From a virus: a stretch of 64,000 nucleotides of DNA. Shown here in pieces: positions 32,549 to 39,986 of the stretch; the first letter of the stretch is position 1; every line of letters starts with the position of its first letter. The stretch spans positions 1 to 64,000 of IMG/VR virus record IMGVR_UViG_3300028920_000059, one strand, 5' to 3'. The translations under genes were made by a program, and so were the position numbers. Under the pieces are notes generated by a model. That model was not told the origin of the DNA. It was given only the letters and a program-made list of their open reading frames with translations, and did not search any database.

Positions 32549-32576
32549 ACTATAACGACTTATAGTTTCGTGTAAA
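32549..32576 (-). promoter_or_regulatory. Sigma70-like promoter
   Basis: Read on the - strand: TTTACA (32576-32571), 16 bases, TATAGT (32554-32549). It drives the 32522-to-left genes. The 16-bp palindrome CTATAACGACTTATAG overlaps the -10. Confidence 0.6.
32550..32565. promoter_or_regulatory. Operator CTATAA-N4-TTATAG, site 1
   Basis: CTATAA CGAC TTATAG, perfect six-base arms. It overlaps the -10 of the promoter on the - strand. The same arms recur at 51875-51890, and nowhere else that I found in the intergenic regions. Confidence 0.6.
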
Positions 32577-32610
32577 GAATATAATTCTCTTACGTTGTAA
32601 GTGCTTTTGC

Positions 32611-32648
32611 CACAATTATATAAAAGAGGGCGAGAATTTCCCGACCTC
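32611..32648 (-). terminator. Putative terminator after the RecA-like gene
   Basis: Imperfect stem 32626-32648 (two mismatches, five-base loop), followed on the - strand by TTTTATATAATTG. It would end the RecA operon just before the next promoter. The mismatches lower confidence. Confidence 0.5.
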
Positions 32649-32683
32649 TAAATCCTGAGTACTAAGTTACTTATGCGCAGCAG

Positions 32684-33793
32684 CTAGTAGCGGCTCTTGC
32701 GCTCGGGCTGAGAGGCCTCCTCGATCTCTCGCCAGCACTTCCCGACGATGGATCGTAGCTCCTTCTCCCAGCTCTTGGCCTCGATGGCCTTGATCAACTT
32801 TTCGCGGGTCGCCTTGAAGTCAAACTCTCCGGCTTCAATCGTCTGCTTCTTTTTCTCCCACCAGCCCTCTTCCACCAGATAGTCAACGCAGGTACCGATG
32901 TCATCGATTCCGAACGCTGGATAAATGTCGATCTCCACCTCACGGAGCTTACCGGTGATGCGATTCTTCTTGATTTTGGCACCGACGTGAACGCCAACCT
33001 CACGCGTGCGGTTCTTCACCGTCTTGGTAATGTGGCCAGTGATTTTAGTCCATATCTCGGCGGTTGCATAGAAGCGAAGCGCATGGCCACCGGCGCGAGT
33101 CTTGCGCTCTCGTCCCATTCCCAAGTTGTCGCGGGTCTGCGACAGTACAATCAAGATGCTTCCAGTATCTCTGATCCCGTTGAGGACTCGGCGCATGCCT
33201 TCGCTATTGCGTTTGGCCTTGCCGTCGCCGTAGCTTCCGGCGTCATCGCCTTTCTTCCCTTCGCCACGACTGACCCGCTTGTGTGCGTCAAACTTATCTC
33301 CCTCATAATCGCTGGAGAGTCCGTCCATCGAGTCGAGGACGTAAATAAATGGCCGACCTTCTTTGATCGCGTCGTCCAGGTGGAAGTAGAACTCCTCAAC
33401 GGTAAAGCTGAAGGCGGGGTTGCCATCGTCGTCCTGCCCGGGGAATTCAAGGCGCTTGGCTACGGCTTTCCCGAACAGACGCTCAACGTCCATCAGGCAG
33501 CCGTCCTCAACATTATCGTAGATGAGCCGATAGTCCTTGAAGCGTCGGGAGATCATCGCCTCCGCGAAGCAGGTCATGCTGAGGAATGTTTTACCGGCCG
33601 CAGAGTCACCCACGAGAAAATAGTATTTGCCTTTGAGCAGACCACCGTGCGGATTATCGCTCAACGCAAGATTGAGCAGCGTGGATCCAGACGATAGAAG
33701 GTCCTTACGTGAGATCTTCTCTGGCTTGGCTGGCTTTTCTTCGGCCGCTTCGATGACTTCTTCGGCAGCCTTTTTGGTTTTCTTACCAGCCAT
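32684..33793 (-). CDS. RecA-like recombinase, 369 aa
   Basis: ATG 33793 (MAGKKTKKAAEE) is chosen over the open frame to 33844. YYFLVGDSAAGKTFLSMTCF is Walker A, FIYVLDSMDGLSSDYE is Walker B, and ILIVLSQTRDNLGMGR is the L1/Q region of the RecA/UvsX fold, followed by KTRAGGHALRFY. The C-terminus is a helical, charged extension. It lacks the RecA N-terminal domain, as many phage recombinases do. It catalyses strand pairing and acts with the SSB and UvsY-like proteins upstream. Confidence 0.85.
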   Translation of the reverse strand: MAGKKTKKAAEEVIEAAEEKPAKPEKISRKDLLSSGSTLLNLALSDNPHGGLLKGKYYFLVGDSAAGKTFLSMTCFAEAMISRRFKDYRLIYDNVEDGCLMDVERLFGKAVAKRLEFPGQDDDGNPAFSFTVEEFYFHLDDAIKEGRPFIYVLDSMDGLSSDYEGDKFDAHKRVSRGEGKKGDDAGSYGDGKAKRNSEGMRRVLNGIRDTGSILIVLSQTRDNLGMGRERKTRAGGHALRFYATAEIWTKITGHITKTVKNRTREVGVHVGAKIKKNRITGKLREVEIDIYPAFGIDDIGTCVDYLVEEGWWEKKKQTIEAGEFDFKATREKLIKAIEAKSWEKELRSIVGKCWREIEEASQPERKSRY

Positions 33794-34040
33794 TATTCGG
33801 TTCCTGTTTGTTGAGATCCAGCGTTGGAGCGAGGATTTGGTCAACAGCCGCTAGTAGGTGCATCACCGCTCCGCGGCAGAACAGCGGATGCCCTCGCAGT
33901 CCATATTCAATTCGGGCTTGCTGTTGGGGATTATTAGCCCGGAAGGCAGCGCACCAAACCAAGGCCATATCAGCTCGGGCCCCTGCTCGGCGCTCCAACT
34001 CCTGTAGCAGCTCTTTGCTTGGGATCGTAGTGAGGTCCAT
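33783..34040 (-). CDS. Hypothetical protein, 85 aa
   Basis: ATG 34040 follows TTCAGGAGCTAACG. Helical: ELLQELERRAGARADMALVW, QARIEYGLRGHPLF, then a hydrophobic AVMHLLAAVDQIL. It overlaps the recombinase gene by 11 bases, so they are coexpressed. Not recognised. Confidence 0.6.
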   Translation of the reverse strand: MDLTTIPSKELLQELERRAGARADMALVWCAAFRANNPQQQARIEYGLRGHPLFCRGAVMHLLAAVDQILAPTLDLNKQEPNNGW

Positions 34041-34230
34041 CGTTAGCTCCTGAAATAGTGCTGGATTCTGGCTTATTTCTGTTGCCGGTGGCCGACGCTC
34101 CGACGGGCGATTTACCGGTGCAGCCGTCGCTGCTGGGGATGCTATCTGTCCGCTTCTCCGATCACCGGGCGCCGGTTCCTTGCTATCCCGGGTCTTTCAG
34201 TGCGTTTCTGTTCCCTATCCCCTGAGGTTC
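34041..34230. other. Intergenic region, 190 bases, no gene seen
   Basis: Between the SSB stop (34231) and the 85-aa gene start. No ORF with a start fits on the - strand. It has a 5-bp hairpin ACCGG-CGC-CCGGT and several GC-rich patches, but I see no clear promoter, terminator or conserved structured RNA. Confidence 0.5.
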
Positions 34231-35559
34231 TTATCCAGACGCCTCCTCGCACTCATCCCAGTACGGGCAGTCGTCGCACTCGTCGTGCTCGTCGAGGTCC
34301 TTTCCGAACGTACCGTTGGCAGGGCACTTGGGCGTCTTGGGCTTGCTACCCTTCTTGGTGCTGCCCTTCTTGGTGCTACCCTTCTTGGTGCTACCCTTCT
34401 TGGTGCTGCCCTTCTTGGTGCTGCCCTTCTTGGTGCTGCCCTTTTTCTTCTTGGGCGGCTCGGGCTCCTGTTCATCGTCATCTTCGTCATCAGGGTCGGG
34501 GATTTGCTTTTTGCCCGTGCCGTTGCAGGGCTTGCACTTCTTGCCCTTGCTGCTTTTGCCCGTTCCCCCGCAGGCGATGCAGACGTTAGGATCGGGCTTC
34601 TCGTCGTCCTCGTCATCATCGTCATCATCGTCGTCCTCGTCATCATCGTCATCATCGTCGTCCTCGTCATCATCGTCGTCCTCGTCGTCCTCGTCGTCCT
34701 CGTCATCATCGTCGTCCTCGTCGTCCTCGTCATCATCGTCATCATCGTCGTTGTCGTCGTTGTCGTCGTTGTCGTCGTCCTCCGGCTCGGGATCCTTCTT
34801 CTCCTCTTCCTCTTCCTCGTCGTCGTCCTCGGGATCCTTCTCGTCCTCTTGCAGGAACATGACGTTGAGCTTGTTGTAGTCCATAACCTGCAGCGACTCC
34901 TCCAAGCAGACAACCTTTTCCAAGATATCGTCCTCGTCCAGCTCGTCACGCTTCTTGAAGTCGATCTTGGTGGCCTTGAGGAACTTTCTACCGTTGAAGG
35001 ATTCCTCGCTGAAGCGCACGCGAAGGGTTCGGCCCTCCTTATTGACATCGAAGAAGGCCAGGTGCTCCTCGTTATCGGGATCCTTCAGCTCATCCTCCAG
35101 AGTCGCAGCGAACTTACCGCGGCTCATCACGAAGAGACAGATGCGCTCATCGTTCTCGGGATCCAGTACGTTATAGGCAACGTACCGCTGGGCGCGTAGC
35201 TCTCGGGTAAGCTCCTCATTCTTGTCCGCATCTTCCTTGAAGAGGCGATTGCGCTCCTCGCAGATCGGGCACTTCTTGCCGATGCTCTGCGGACAGACGA
35301 CGCTATCGGAGTTGGCACCGATACCGTGGTGGACGGCGAACGGGAACTTGTACCAGAGGACTCCCTTCTCGATGTCGTCGGGGTGCGTCTTGGACTTCAC
35401 CTCATACGGCACGATATTGATAGAGAATCGACCGGCCTTTTCCGGTACCCACTGGCCAACCTCCTCGGGGAGATCAAACCAGCTACTACCTCCTCCCGAT
35501 CCTCGGGCGGCGTTATCCCGGACTTTTTCCCGGGAGGCTCGTTTACGCTTGCGACTCAT
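34231..35559 (-). CDS. Single-strand DNA-binding protein with acidic tract
   Basis: Residues 1-235 are a gp32-type SSB: SSWFDLPEEVGQWVPEKAGR, GVLWYKFPFAVHHGIG and a C-P/CPIC set (residues 89-100) suited to a zinc site. Residues 239-321 are almost only Asp and Glu. Then come CIACGGTGKSSKGKKCKPC (327-345, two DnaJ-like CxxCxGxG motifs), an acidic stretch, about seven tandem GSTKK units (373-405) and a C-terminal cysteine set (412, 428, 431, 436). Phage SSBs have a short acidic tail; this one has an enlarged tract and two added modules. ATG 35559 overlaps the small membrane-protein gene. Confidence 0.85.
   Translation of the reverse strand: MSRKRKRASREKVRDNAARGSGGGSSWFDLPEEVGQWVPEKAGRFSINIVPYEVKSKTHPDDIEKGVLWYKFPFAVHHGIGANSDSVVCPQSIGKKCPICEERNRLFKEDADKNEELTRELRAQRYVAYNVLDPENDERICLFVMSRGKFAATLEDELKDPDNEEHLAFFDVNKEGRTLRVRFSEESFNGRKFLKATKIDFKKRDELDEDDILEKVVCLEESLQVMDYNKLNVMFLQEDEKDPEDDDEEEEEEKKDPEPEDDDNDDNDDNDDDDDDDEDDEDDDDDEDDEDDEDDDDDEDDDDDDDDEDDDDDDDDEDDEKPDPNVCIACGGTGKSSKGKKCKPCNGTGKKQIPDPDDEDDDEQEPEPPKKKKGSTKKGSTKKGSTKKGSTKKGSTKKGSTKKGSKPKTPKCPANGTFGKDLDEHDECDDCPYWDECEEASG
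34348..34445 (-). repeat. 15-bp tandem repeats coding GSTKK units
   Basis: On the + strand the unit reads as variants of a 15-mer encoding KKGST backwards, about seven copies with mostly synonymous changes (gctacc versus gctgcc). It encodes the lysine-rich spacer between the DnaJ-like zinc motif and the C-terminal cysteine set. Copy number is likely to vary between isolates. Confidence 0.85.
34597..34845 (-). repeat. Asp/Glu codon microsatellite
   Basis: About 83 codons, nearly all GAC, GAT, GAG or GAA, encode the acidic tract of the SSB. Codon mixing (GAC and GAT alternate) argues for coding selection rather than a simple triplet expansion. Prone to slippage and assembly error. Confidence 0.8.
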
Positions 35560-35692
35560 CGTTGTCGCTCCTTTTCATGTTTTTGAGGGTTCGCATAATC
35601 CCGCGGGTGACAAACCTTGCTGTCACATAAAGCCACAGGGTTCCAACGATCCCCCCGGTGATGATTAGAATAACCAGGACGATAGGATTCAC
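35543..35692 (-). CDS. Small membrane protein, 49 aa
   Basis: Short gene between the UvsY-like and SSB genes. GTG 35692 overlaps the UvsY-like stop (GTGA), has GAGGAG seven bases before it, and the product begins MNPIVLVILIITGGIVGTLW, a clear membrane helix, followed by a basic tail (RGIMRTLKNMKRSD). It overlaps the SSB start by 17 bases. Real by coupling and RBS; function unknown. Confidence 0.65.
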   Translation of the reverse strand: MNPIVLVILIITGGIVGTLWLYVTARFVTRGIMRTLKNMKRSDNDESQA

Positions 35693-36198
35693 TTCCGTTC
35701 TCCTCGGCGTCTGGTTCGTTTTCTCTGAGATTGGTTGACGGACTTCTCAACGGCCTGCTGGTGTTTCTTCCACTCTCCTACCAGATCGCGTGGAACGGAC
35801 GGGCCTGCAAAGTACTGCTGGCCATGAAGCGTGATCAGCATTTCGATCATGCGCTTACGCTGTTCCATTGCGTTAACCGCGGCGTCTAGTAGCTTGGCGT
35901 TGGATCGGGCGTTGTAAAAATTGTCAAACGCCTCCTGGTACTTTTCGGTATCTTTGATTGCCGCCGTTACGGATCCTTCGGTTACTTTGGTGACTCCGAA
36001 GTCCGCTGGGCTACGTCGGCATTCATTCTCCAACTTGGCAACAGTGATGTCAAGCTTTAGCTTGGCTCTATCAACCTCGGCGTGTGCTTCAATCGCCCGC
36101 TCGGACCATTTGAAGTATAGCTCGGCCTGACGGACGCATTCAACATCCAGTTGACCGGGGTCAATAGTCTTGTCTTGCTGAAATTCGTTTTTGTCCAT
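35689..36198 (-). CDS. UvsY-like recombination mediator candidate, 169 aa
   Basis: ATG 36198 (a GTG lies directly before it) sits six bases after a GATAAT box. The protein reads ECVRQAELYFKWSERAIEAH, VDRAKLKLDITVAKLENEC, PADFGVTKVTEGSVTAAIKD, then NARSNAKLLDAAVNAMEQRK. This matches a phage family with the shape of T4 UvsY (helical, W-x-x-R, then a paired-helix core), which loads recombinase on SSB-coated DNA. It is next to SSB and RecA-like genes, which agrees. The C-terminus is strongly basic. Confidence 0.6.
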   Translation of the reverse strand: MDKNEFQQDKTIDPGQLDVECVRQAELYFKWSERAIEAHAEVDRAKLKLDITVAKLENECRRSPADFGVTKVTEGSVTAAIKDTEKYQEAFDNFYNARSNAKLLDAAVNAMEQRKRMIEMLITLHGQQYFAGPSVPRDLVGEWKKHQQAVEKSVNQSQRKRTRRRGERK

Positions 36199-36204
36199 CA
36201 CTAT

Positions 36205-36213
36205 ATTATCGCA
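36205..36213 (-). promoter_or_regulatory. Extended -10 box before the UvsY-like gene
   Basis: TGCGATAAT on the - strand: TG, one base, then GATAAT (36210-36205). With a usual start point seven bases after the box, transcription would begin at the A of the ATG (36198), giving a leaderless mRNA. No good -35 is visible. Confidence 0.4.
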
Positions 36214-36215
36214 GT

Positions 36216-37130
36216 TCAGTTAGTATAGATGGCTTCAAAGCACGCACGAATGAGACCGGCGGCTTTGCTATCGTAGAAGTTGTCCTCAAAGGCGCGAATG
36301 ATATTATACGCCTTTACGCTTTTCTTGTTGAGTAGTACCTGGCGTGCATAGCCAAGAACCGAATAGCGAATTTTCTCAGGATCACCCTTGAGGTTTTTCA
36401 AGATGCCTTGAATCTTGCGCCAGTCAGAGTTGTTGATGAGCGCCCGACACAATTCAATCGCCTCCTTCTCGTCGGCTGCCTTTTGTTGAATTGCGGCGAC
36501 CCGCTCCTCTGGCTTGAGATTGAGGGCTTTATCCAGCAAGACCATTGCGGTACGGGCAGACCCTTGAGCGTTTTCTACGATCTCGTCGCGGACTTCGCTG
36601 GTGATCTTCGCCTTCTCGCGTTTACACGTCTTATCTACTAACTTCTCCAGCTCCTCGTAGGTGAGTAGCCTGACGGGCATCTCGCAGCACCGCGTCAGTA
36701 TAGTCTTCAGTAGTTTCTGCGGATCCGTCGTGCAGAGTAAGAAGTAAACGTGAGGCGGAGTATCTTCCAGAATCTTGAGAGCTGCGTTCTGGCCATCGCG
36801 ACTGAGCTGATGAACCTCATCCAGTAGCCAGATACGAACCTTACCGCCGGTCGGTGCCAGGTGCATTAGTCGGCTGATCTCACGGATAGTGTCGATACCA
36901 CGGAAGTCGGAGCAGTTCAGCTCCTTGTAGTCCATGTCGTGGCAGTTGAGTTTGGTCCGAACGATACGTGCGAGTGTTGTCTTTCCACAACCAGAGGGGC
37001 CGTGGAAGAGGAGAGTATGCGGAAGCGTTTCCTTCTCCAGCATATTGGTCAGAGCCGCAACTGTCTGCTCTGCACCTAAGACGGCGCGAAGCGTGCGCGG
37101 GCGATGCTTCTTGTAAAGTTCATCCGGCAT
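36216..37130 (-). CDS. Clamp loader ATPase (DnaX/RFC-like), 304 aa
   Basis: ATG 37130 follows AAAAGGGAGAGTCCG; the frame is open upstream. ELYKKHRPRTLRAVLGAEQ is the usual DnaX/RFC start. LLFHGPSGCGKTTLARI is Walker A and IWLLDEVHQLSRDGQNALK-type sequence is Walker B plus sensor helix. LLCTTDPQKLLKTILTRC contains sensor 1 and the Arg finger region (TRC). There is only one clamp-loader gene in the window, so a homo-oligomer or a distant second subunit is expected. It would load the clamp at 41196. Confidence 0.85.
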   Translation of the reverse strand: MPDELYKKHRPRTLRAVLGAEQTVAALTNMLEKETLPHTLLFHGPSGCGKTTLARIVRTKLNCHDMDYKELNCSDFRGIDTIREISRLMHLAPTGGKVRIWLLDEVHQLSRDGQNAALKILEDTPPHVYFLLCTTDPQKLLKTILTRCCEMPVRLLTYEELEKLVDKTCKREKAKITSEVRDEIVENAQGSARTAMVLLDKALNLKPEERVAAIQQKAADEKEAIELCRALINNSDWRKIQGILKNLKGDPEKIRYSVLGYARQVLLNKKSVKAYNIIRAFEDNFYDSKAAGLIRACFEAIYTN

Positions 37131-38274
37131 CGGACTCTCCCTTTTCCTTCTTGCTAAGGAACATCTCATACTCATTCGACTCAGCGATAGGAACTACGCC
37201 GTCCCGAAGGATCGGCTTGTTCTTGAATTTATCGTAGTTGACTGAGTGGTGCCAACGACCGAAGCGCCAAGCAATCTTGACTACGTCCGGGTGTTGCTTC
37301 TGGAGGCTCTTGGCGAATTTCAACCGATAGTCTCCTTCCTCATAGACATTGTCGGTATTACCGCCCTTGATCCCACTCTTGCCGTCGCCCTTATGGGTCT
37401 GCGCTTTACTCATAAAGAGAGCGCGGAAGAGCAACGTGCAGTATCCCTTCTTGAGAAGCCGCAGGGAGAGATCGGTATCCTCATTGTACTTGCCACGCCA
37501 CTTGGTGTTGAGCGAGTTGTCCAAGAGGATGCATGAGTAGACTCGGTGGTTGAAGATGTAAGGAGCAACGGGCAGACGGTCGGTAATGAACGCACGATTA
37601 TGTGGACCGGCCATCACCACATTTTCGTAGCGGTCAACAAAATTCTCCATCGCTTGGAAGAAACCACCGCCGCGCACGATCAGCCGTCGATTGAAATTCG
37701 TGCGCCCGAAGTCCACGATGTTATCATCCATAATCCAGTGGCGCTTGAACTCTCGCTCACGCGACCAGTTCCAGATGAAGTTACGGGCTGGGATGGATCC
37801 CTTCCCGAGATCGTGGAAAGGCATTGCTACGACGCGATCCTCGCCGAGCTGTTCGATGTACTCGTCAGCTTCGGTCTCCTCAACGAAGAACTTGTGACTG
37901 ACACCCATGCCTGCCAGAACACGACCGGTGCTCTGATTCTTAGCTCGGCCCTTCGATGGGATGCAGACGGGATACTTGCTGTCCGTCGGTGGACCATCGT
38001 AGCAGTATACGCCCTGTTCGATGGCGGGCTGGTTCGGAAACCATGCGCTATTCTGCCGAAGAATCTTGCAGCCGGTCAACTCCTCAAACTTTCGCATGTC
38101 CTCACGAGTCACGAAGTTGAGCGTTACCTGGAACTGCGGCGAGACATCGCGCTGAATATATTCAGGCATGCCCCACCAGACCTTGCGCCATGATTCGGTA
38201 GACTTGATCAACGGAGCCGCTCGGCTCTCCCGAGCTGGACGGGTGATCTCCTTGAGGATTCGTTTCTTGCGCAT
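37120..38274 (-). CDS. TET-associated glycosyltransferase-like protein
   Basis: The N-terminal part (WWGMPEYIQRDVSPQFQVTL, VTREDMRKFEELTG, SAWFPNQP) is a common phage domain. The rest follows the TAGT pattern: YPVCIPSKGRAKNQSTGRVL, VEETEADEYIEQLG, GSIPARNFIWNW, HWIMDDNI (D-x-D-like metal site), YSCILLDNSL, GKYNEDTDLSLRLLKKG and IKGGNTDNVYEEGDY. Members are predicted to glycosylate oxidised pyrimidines in phage DNA, beside TET/JBP enzymes. No TET/JBP gene is in this window. Overlaps the clamp loader by 11 bases. Confidence 0.75.
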   Translation of the reverse strand: MRKKRILKEITRPARESRAAPLIKSTESWRKVWWGMPEYIQRDVSPQFQVTLNFVTREDMRKFEELTGCKILRQNSAWFPNQPAIEQGVYCYDGPPTDSKYPVCIPSKGRAKNQSTGRVLAGMGVSHKFFVEETEADEYIEQLGEDRVVAMPFHDLGKGSIPARNFIWNWSREREFKRHWIMDDNIVDFGRTNFNRRLIVRGGGFFQAMENFVDRYENVVMAGPHNRAFITDRLPVAPYIFNHRVYSCILLDNSLNTKWRGKYNEDTDLSLRLLKKGYCTLLFRALFMSKAQTHKGDGKSGIKGGNTDNVYEEGDYRLKFAKSLQKQHPDVVKIAWRFGRWHHSVNYDKFKNKPILRDGVVPIAESNEYEMFLSKKEKGESDAG

Positions 38275-38275
38275 G

Positions 38276-38593
38276 TCAACTCTCCGTCTCTTTTATATCG
38301 CTGGCTGGCTTCTCTTTCGCCCAGAGGAAGTTTGCTATTTCAACCAGCACTTCATTCTCCAGCAATCGTAGGTGGATACAGTTGCGTTGCTGCTTATTCG
38401 GGAAAGCATCTCCATAGATGATGTCGCCCAGAAGTCCAGGGTTGATTCTTGCACGACGCCCGAGCTTGACCATTCCGGAGCGCAGCAGTCTCTCTTGAAG
38501 CAGGTATTCTAGGAACTTGCCATAGATAGTTCGCTGAACGGGCTTCCCGCCAAAGCGTTTTCTGGATTTCTGGAAGTGGAAGTCAGCCGGCAA
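38276..38593 (-). CDS. Small HTH-like protein, 105 aa
   Basis: Basic N-terminus, then KLGRRARINPGLLGDIIYGD near residue 43, which resembles the helix-turn-helix of Cro/XRE-type regulators but is short. The C-terminal half has RLLENEVLVEIANFLW. Overlaps the polymerase gene by 11 bases. A regulator or DNA-binding accessory protein is possible. Confidence 0.5.
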   Translation of the reverse strand: MPADFHFQKSRKRFGGKPVQRTIYGKFLEYLLQERLLRSGMVKLGRRARINPGLLGDIIYGDAFPNKQQRNCIHLRLLENEVLVEIANFLWAKEKPASDIKETES

Positions 38594-39986
38594 TGGATTG
38601 TTCTTTCTTCTGATACCAGTTGCCGTCTACCGGAGTGACCTCCGCTTCGACCTCAAGTGGGACGTTGATCCACGACCATGCTTCCTTCAAGCGCCGGACC
38701 ATTACATCCTGGGCCATTCCTAAGAAGTCGTCCAGCTCCTCCATTGGGATGTCTCCGATTACGCTATCGTGAATCTGACCGACCAGTAGCGATTCCATCT
38801 TCTGCTTTTCGATCTCGTCTTGGATCCCGATCAGCGACTTGAGCAGACAGTGAAAGGCAGATCCCTGGACGGGATAGTTGATGATTTCGTTGCGCTTCAT
38901 CCACCCTTGGCAGATAAAGCCGGTAAGCGTTTTCATCCAACCGCGATCGTTGTACTCCCGGACCCACTTTTTCTTCCAACGGTCATAGATCGGGAAGCGT
39001 TTGGTCCAGAACTCCTTTTCAACCTGCTGGATGTGTCGCTCCATGGTTCCTTTACGTGGCTTCTCTCTCGGGTCGCAGTCGCCTCGCTCCCTGATTCCCT
39101 TAGAGCGCAGGTGCTCTTTGAGACTCGTCCCGTCTCTTAGCTGTAAGTCCAGCTGGTCGATAGCATCCCAGAGGCTCTTAGCGCAGTCGATATACCAGTC
39201 ACCGTAGAACTGGGGGAACACAAACATATTCTTACCGCAGTAGCGAATCTGCTTAGCTCGTTTATCGGACGGGACCATTTCATCTAGTGGTAGACGGAAG
39301 CACTCCATCGCCATATCGCGGTGCATGTCCTTAGTTTTATCTTCAAGATACTCTAGCATCGTTGGATCTTGGTGGTAGCAGGCGGCGATACAGACTTCAA
39401 TGCCACTATAGTCAAGCTCAACGAGACAACGACCTGGTCGTGCAATGAAGGCCTGACGAATTAGCTTGGCAATCTTAGGATCACGAATCGGGATGTTTTG
39501 GAAGTTCGGACTGTCCGAGCTAGAGCGATAGGTGCGCGCCATATTGAGATTGAAGCCTGGGTGAAGATACCCGTTGACAACCTCCCGCTCGATACCCTGC
39601 AGGTAGGTCGTGAGACTTTTCTTCATTTTCTTGAGCTGAAGATAGTCCTTCACGAACGGGTTGTCAATCTTGGCTAATGCTGTCTCGTCTGTCTTATATA
39701 TCTCGTGCTTAGTTTTCTCTCCGGTGTAGCCCATAACTTCAAATAATATGTGACCAAGCTGCTGGCCACTATCCACATTGGTCGCGCCTTTGTATTCCCG
39801 CTTCCATATCTTCAGTATCTCGGACGTTTCAAGCTTCTCGGTAGTTCGATTGATTCGCCGTCGAAGTCGTCGCTGCGCTTTGGCCAGATAGCTCGTGTCG
39901 ATCCGGATACCATTCGCTTCGATCTTGGCTAACGTGATCGACCCGTCGTGGAGTAGCTGGTAGGCTTCCTTAGAGTAGGGAATCAT
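38583..39986 (-). CDS. Family A DNA polymerase, polymerase domain only
   Basis: 467 residues covering only the Pol I palm/fingers/thumb: PGFNLNMARTYRSSSDSPNF and QNIPIRD (motif 1), LVELDYSGIEVCIAACYHQD (motif A), RAKQIRYCGKNMFVFPQFYG (motif B, with the K and YG), and VGQIHDSVIGD (motif C; HDS replaces the usual HDE). The 3'-5' exonuclease is on the next gene upstream (39983). The genes overlap by ATGA, so both parts are probably made together as a two-subunit polymerase. Confidence 0.9.
   Translation of the reverse strand: MIPYSKEAYQLLHDGSITLAKIEANGIRIDTSYLAKAQRRLRRRINRTTEKLETSEILKIWKREYKGATNVDSGQQLGHILFEVMGYTGEKTKHEIYKTDETALAKIDNPFVKDYLQLKKMKKSLTTYLQGIEREVVNGYLHPGFNLNMARTYRSSSDSPNFQNIPIRDPKIAKLIRQAFIARPGRCLVELDYSGIEVCIAACYHQDPTMLEYLEDKTKDMHRDMAMECFRLPLDEMVPSDKRAKQIRYCGKNMFVFPQFYGDWYIDCAKSLWDAIDQLDLQLRDGTSLKEHLRSKGIRERGDCDPREKPRKGTMERHIQQVEKEFWTKRFPIYDRWKKKWVREYNDRGWMKTLTGFICQGWMKRNEIINYPVQGSAFHCLLKSLIGIQDEIEKQKMESLLVGQIHDSVIGDIPMEELDDFLGMAQDVMVRRLKEAWSWINVPLEVEAEVTPVDGNWYQKKEQSIAG

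Noticed and set aside
34215-35199. Long + strand and other-frame ORFs rich in Ser, Thr/Arg or Val/Ile opposite the SSB gene
   Set aside because: They are created by the Asp/Glu codon run read in other frames or on the other strand; they carry no starts with SD and no motif.
35556-35750. 64-codon ORF on the - strand over the UvsY/SSB junction
   Set aside because: No SD and no coupling. The 49-aa membrane-protein frame at 35543-35692 has both.
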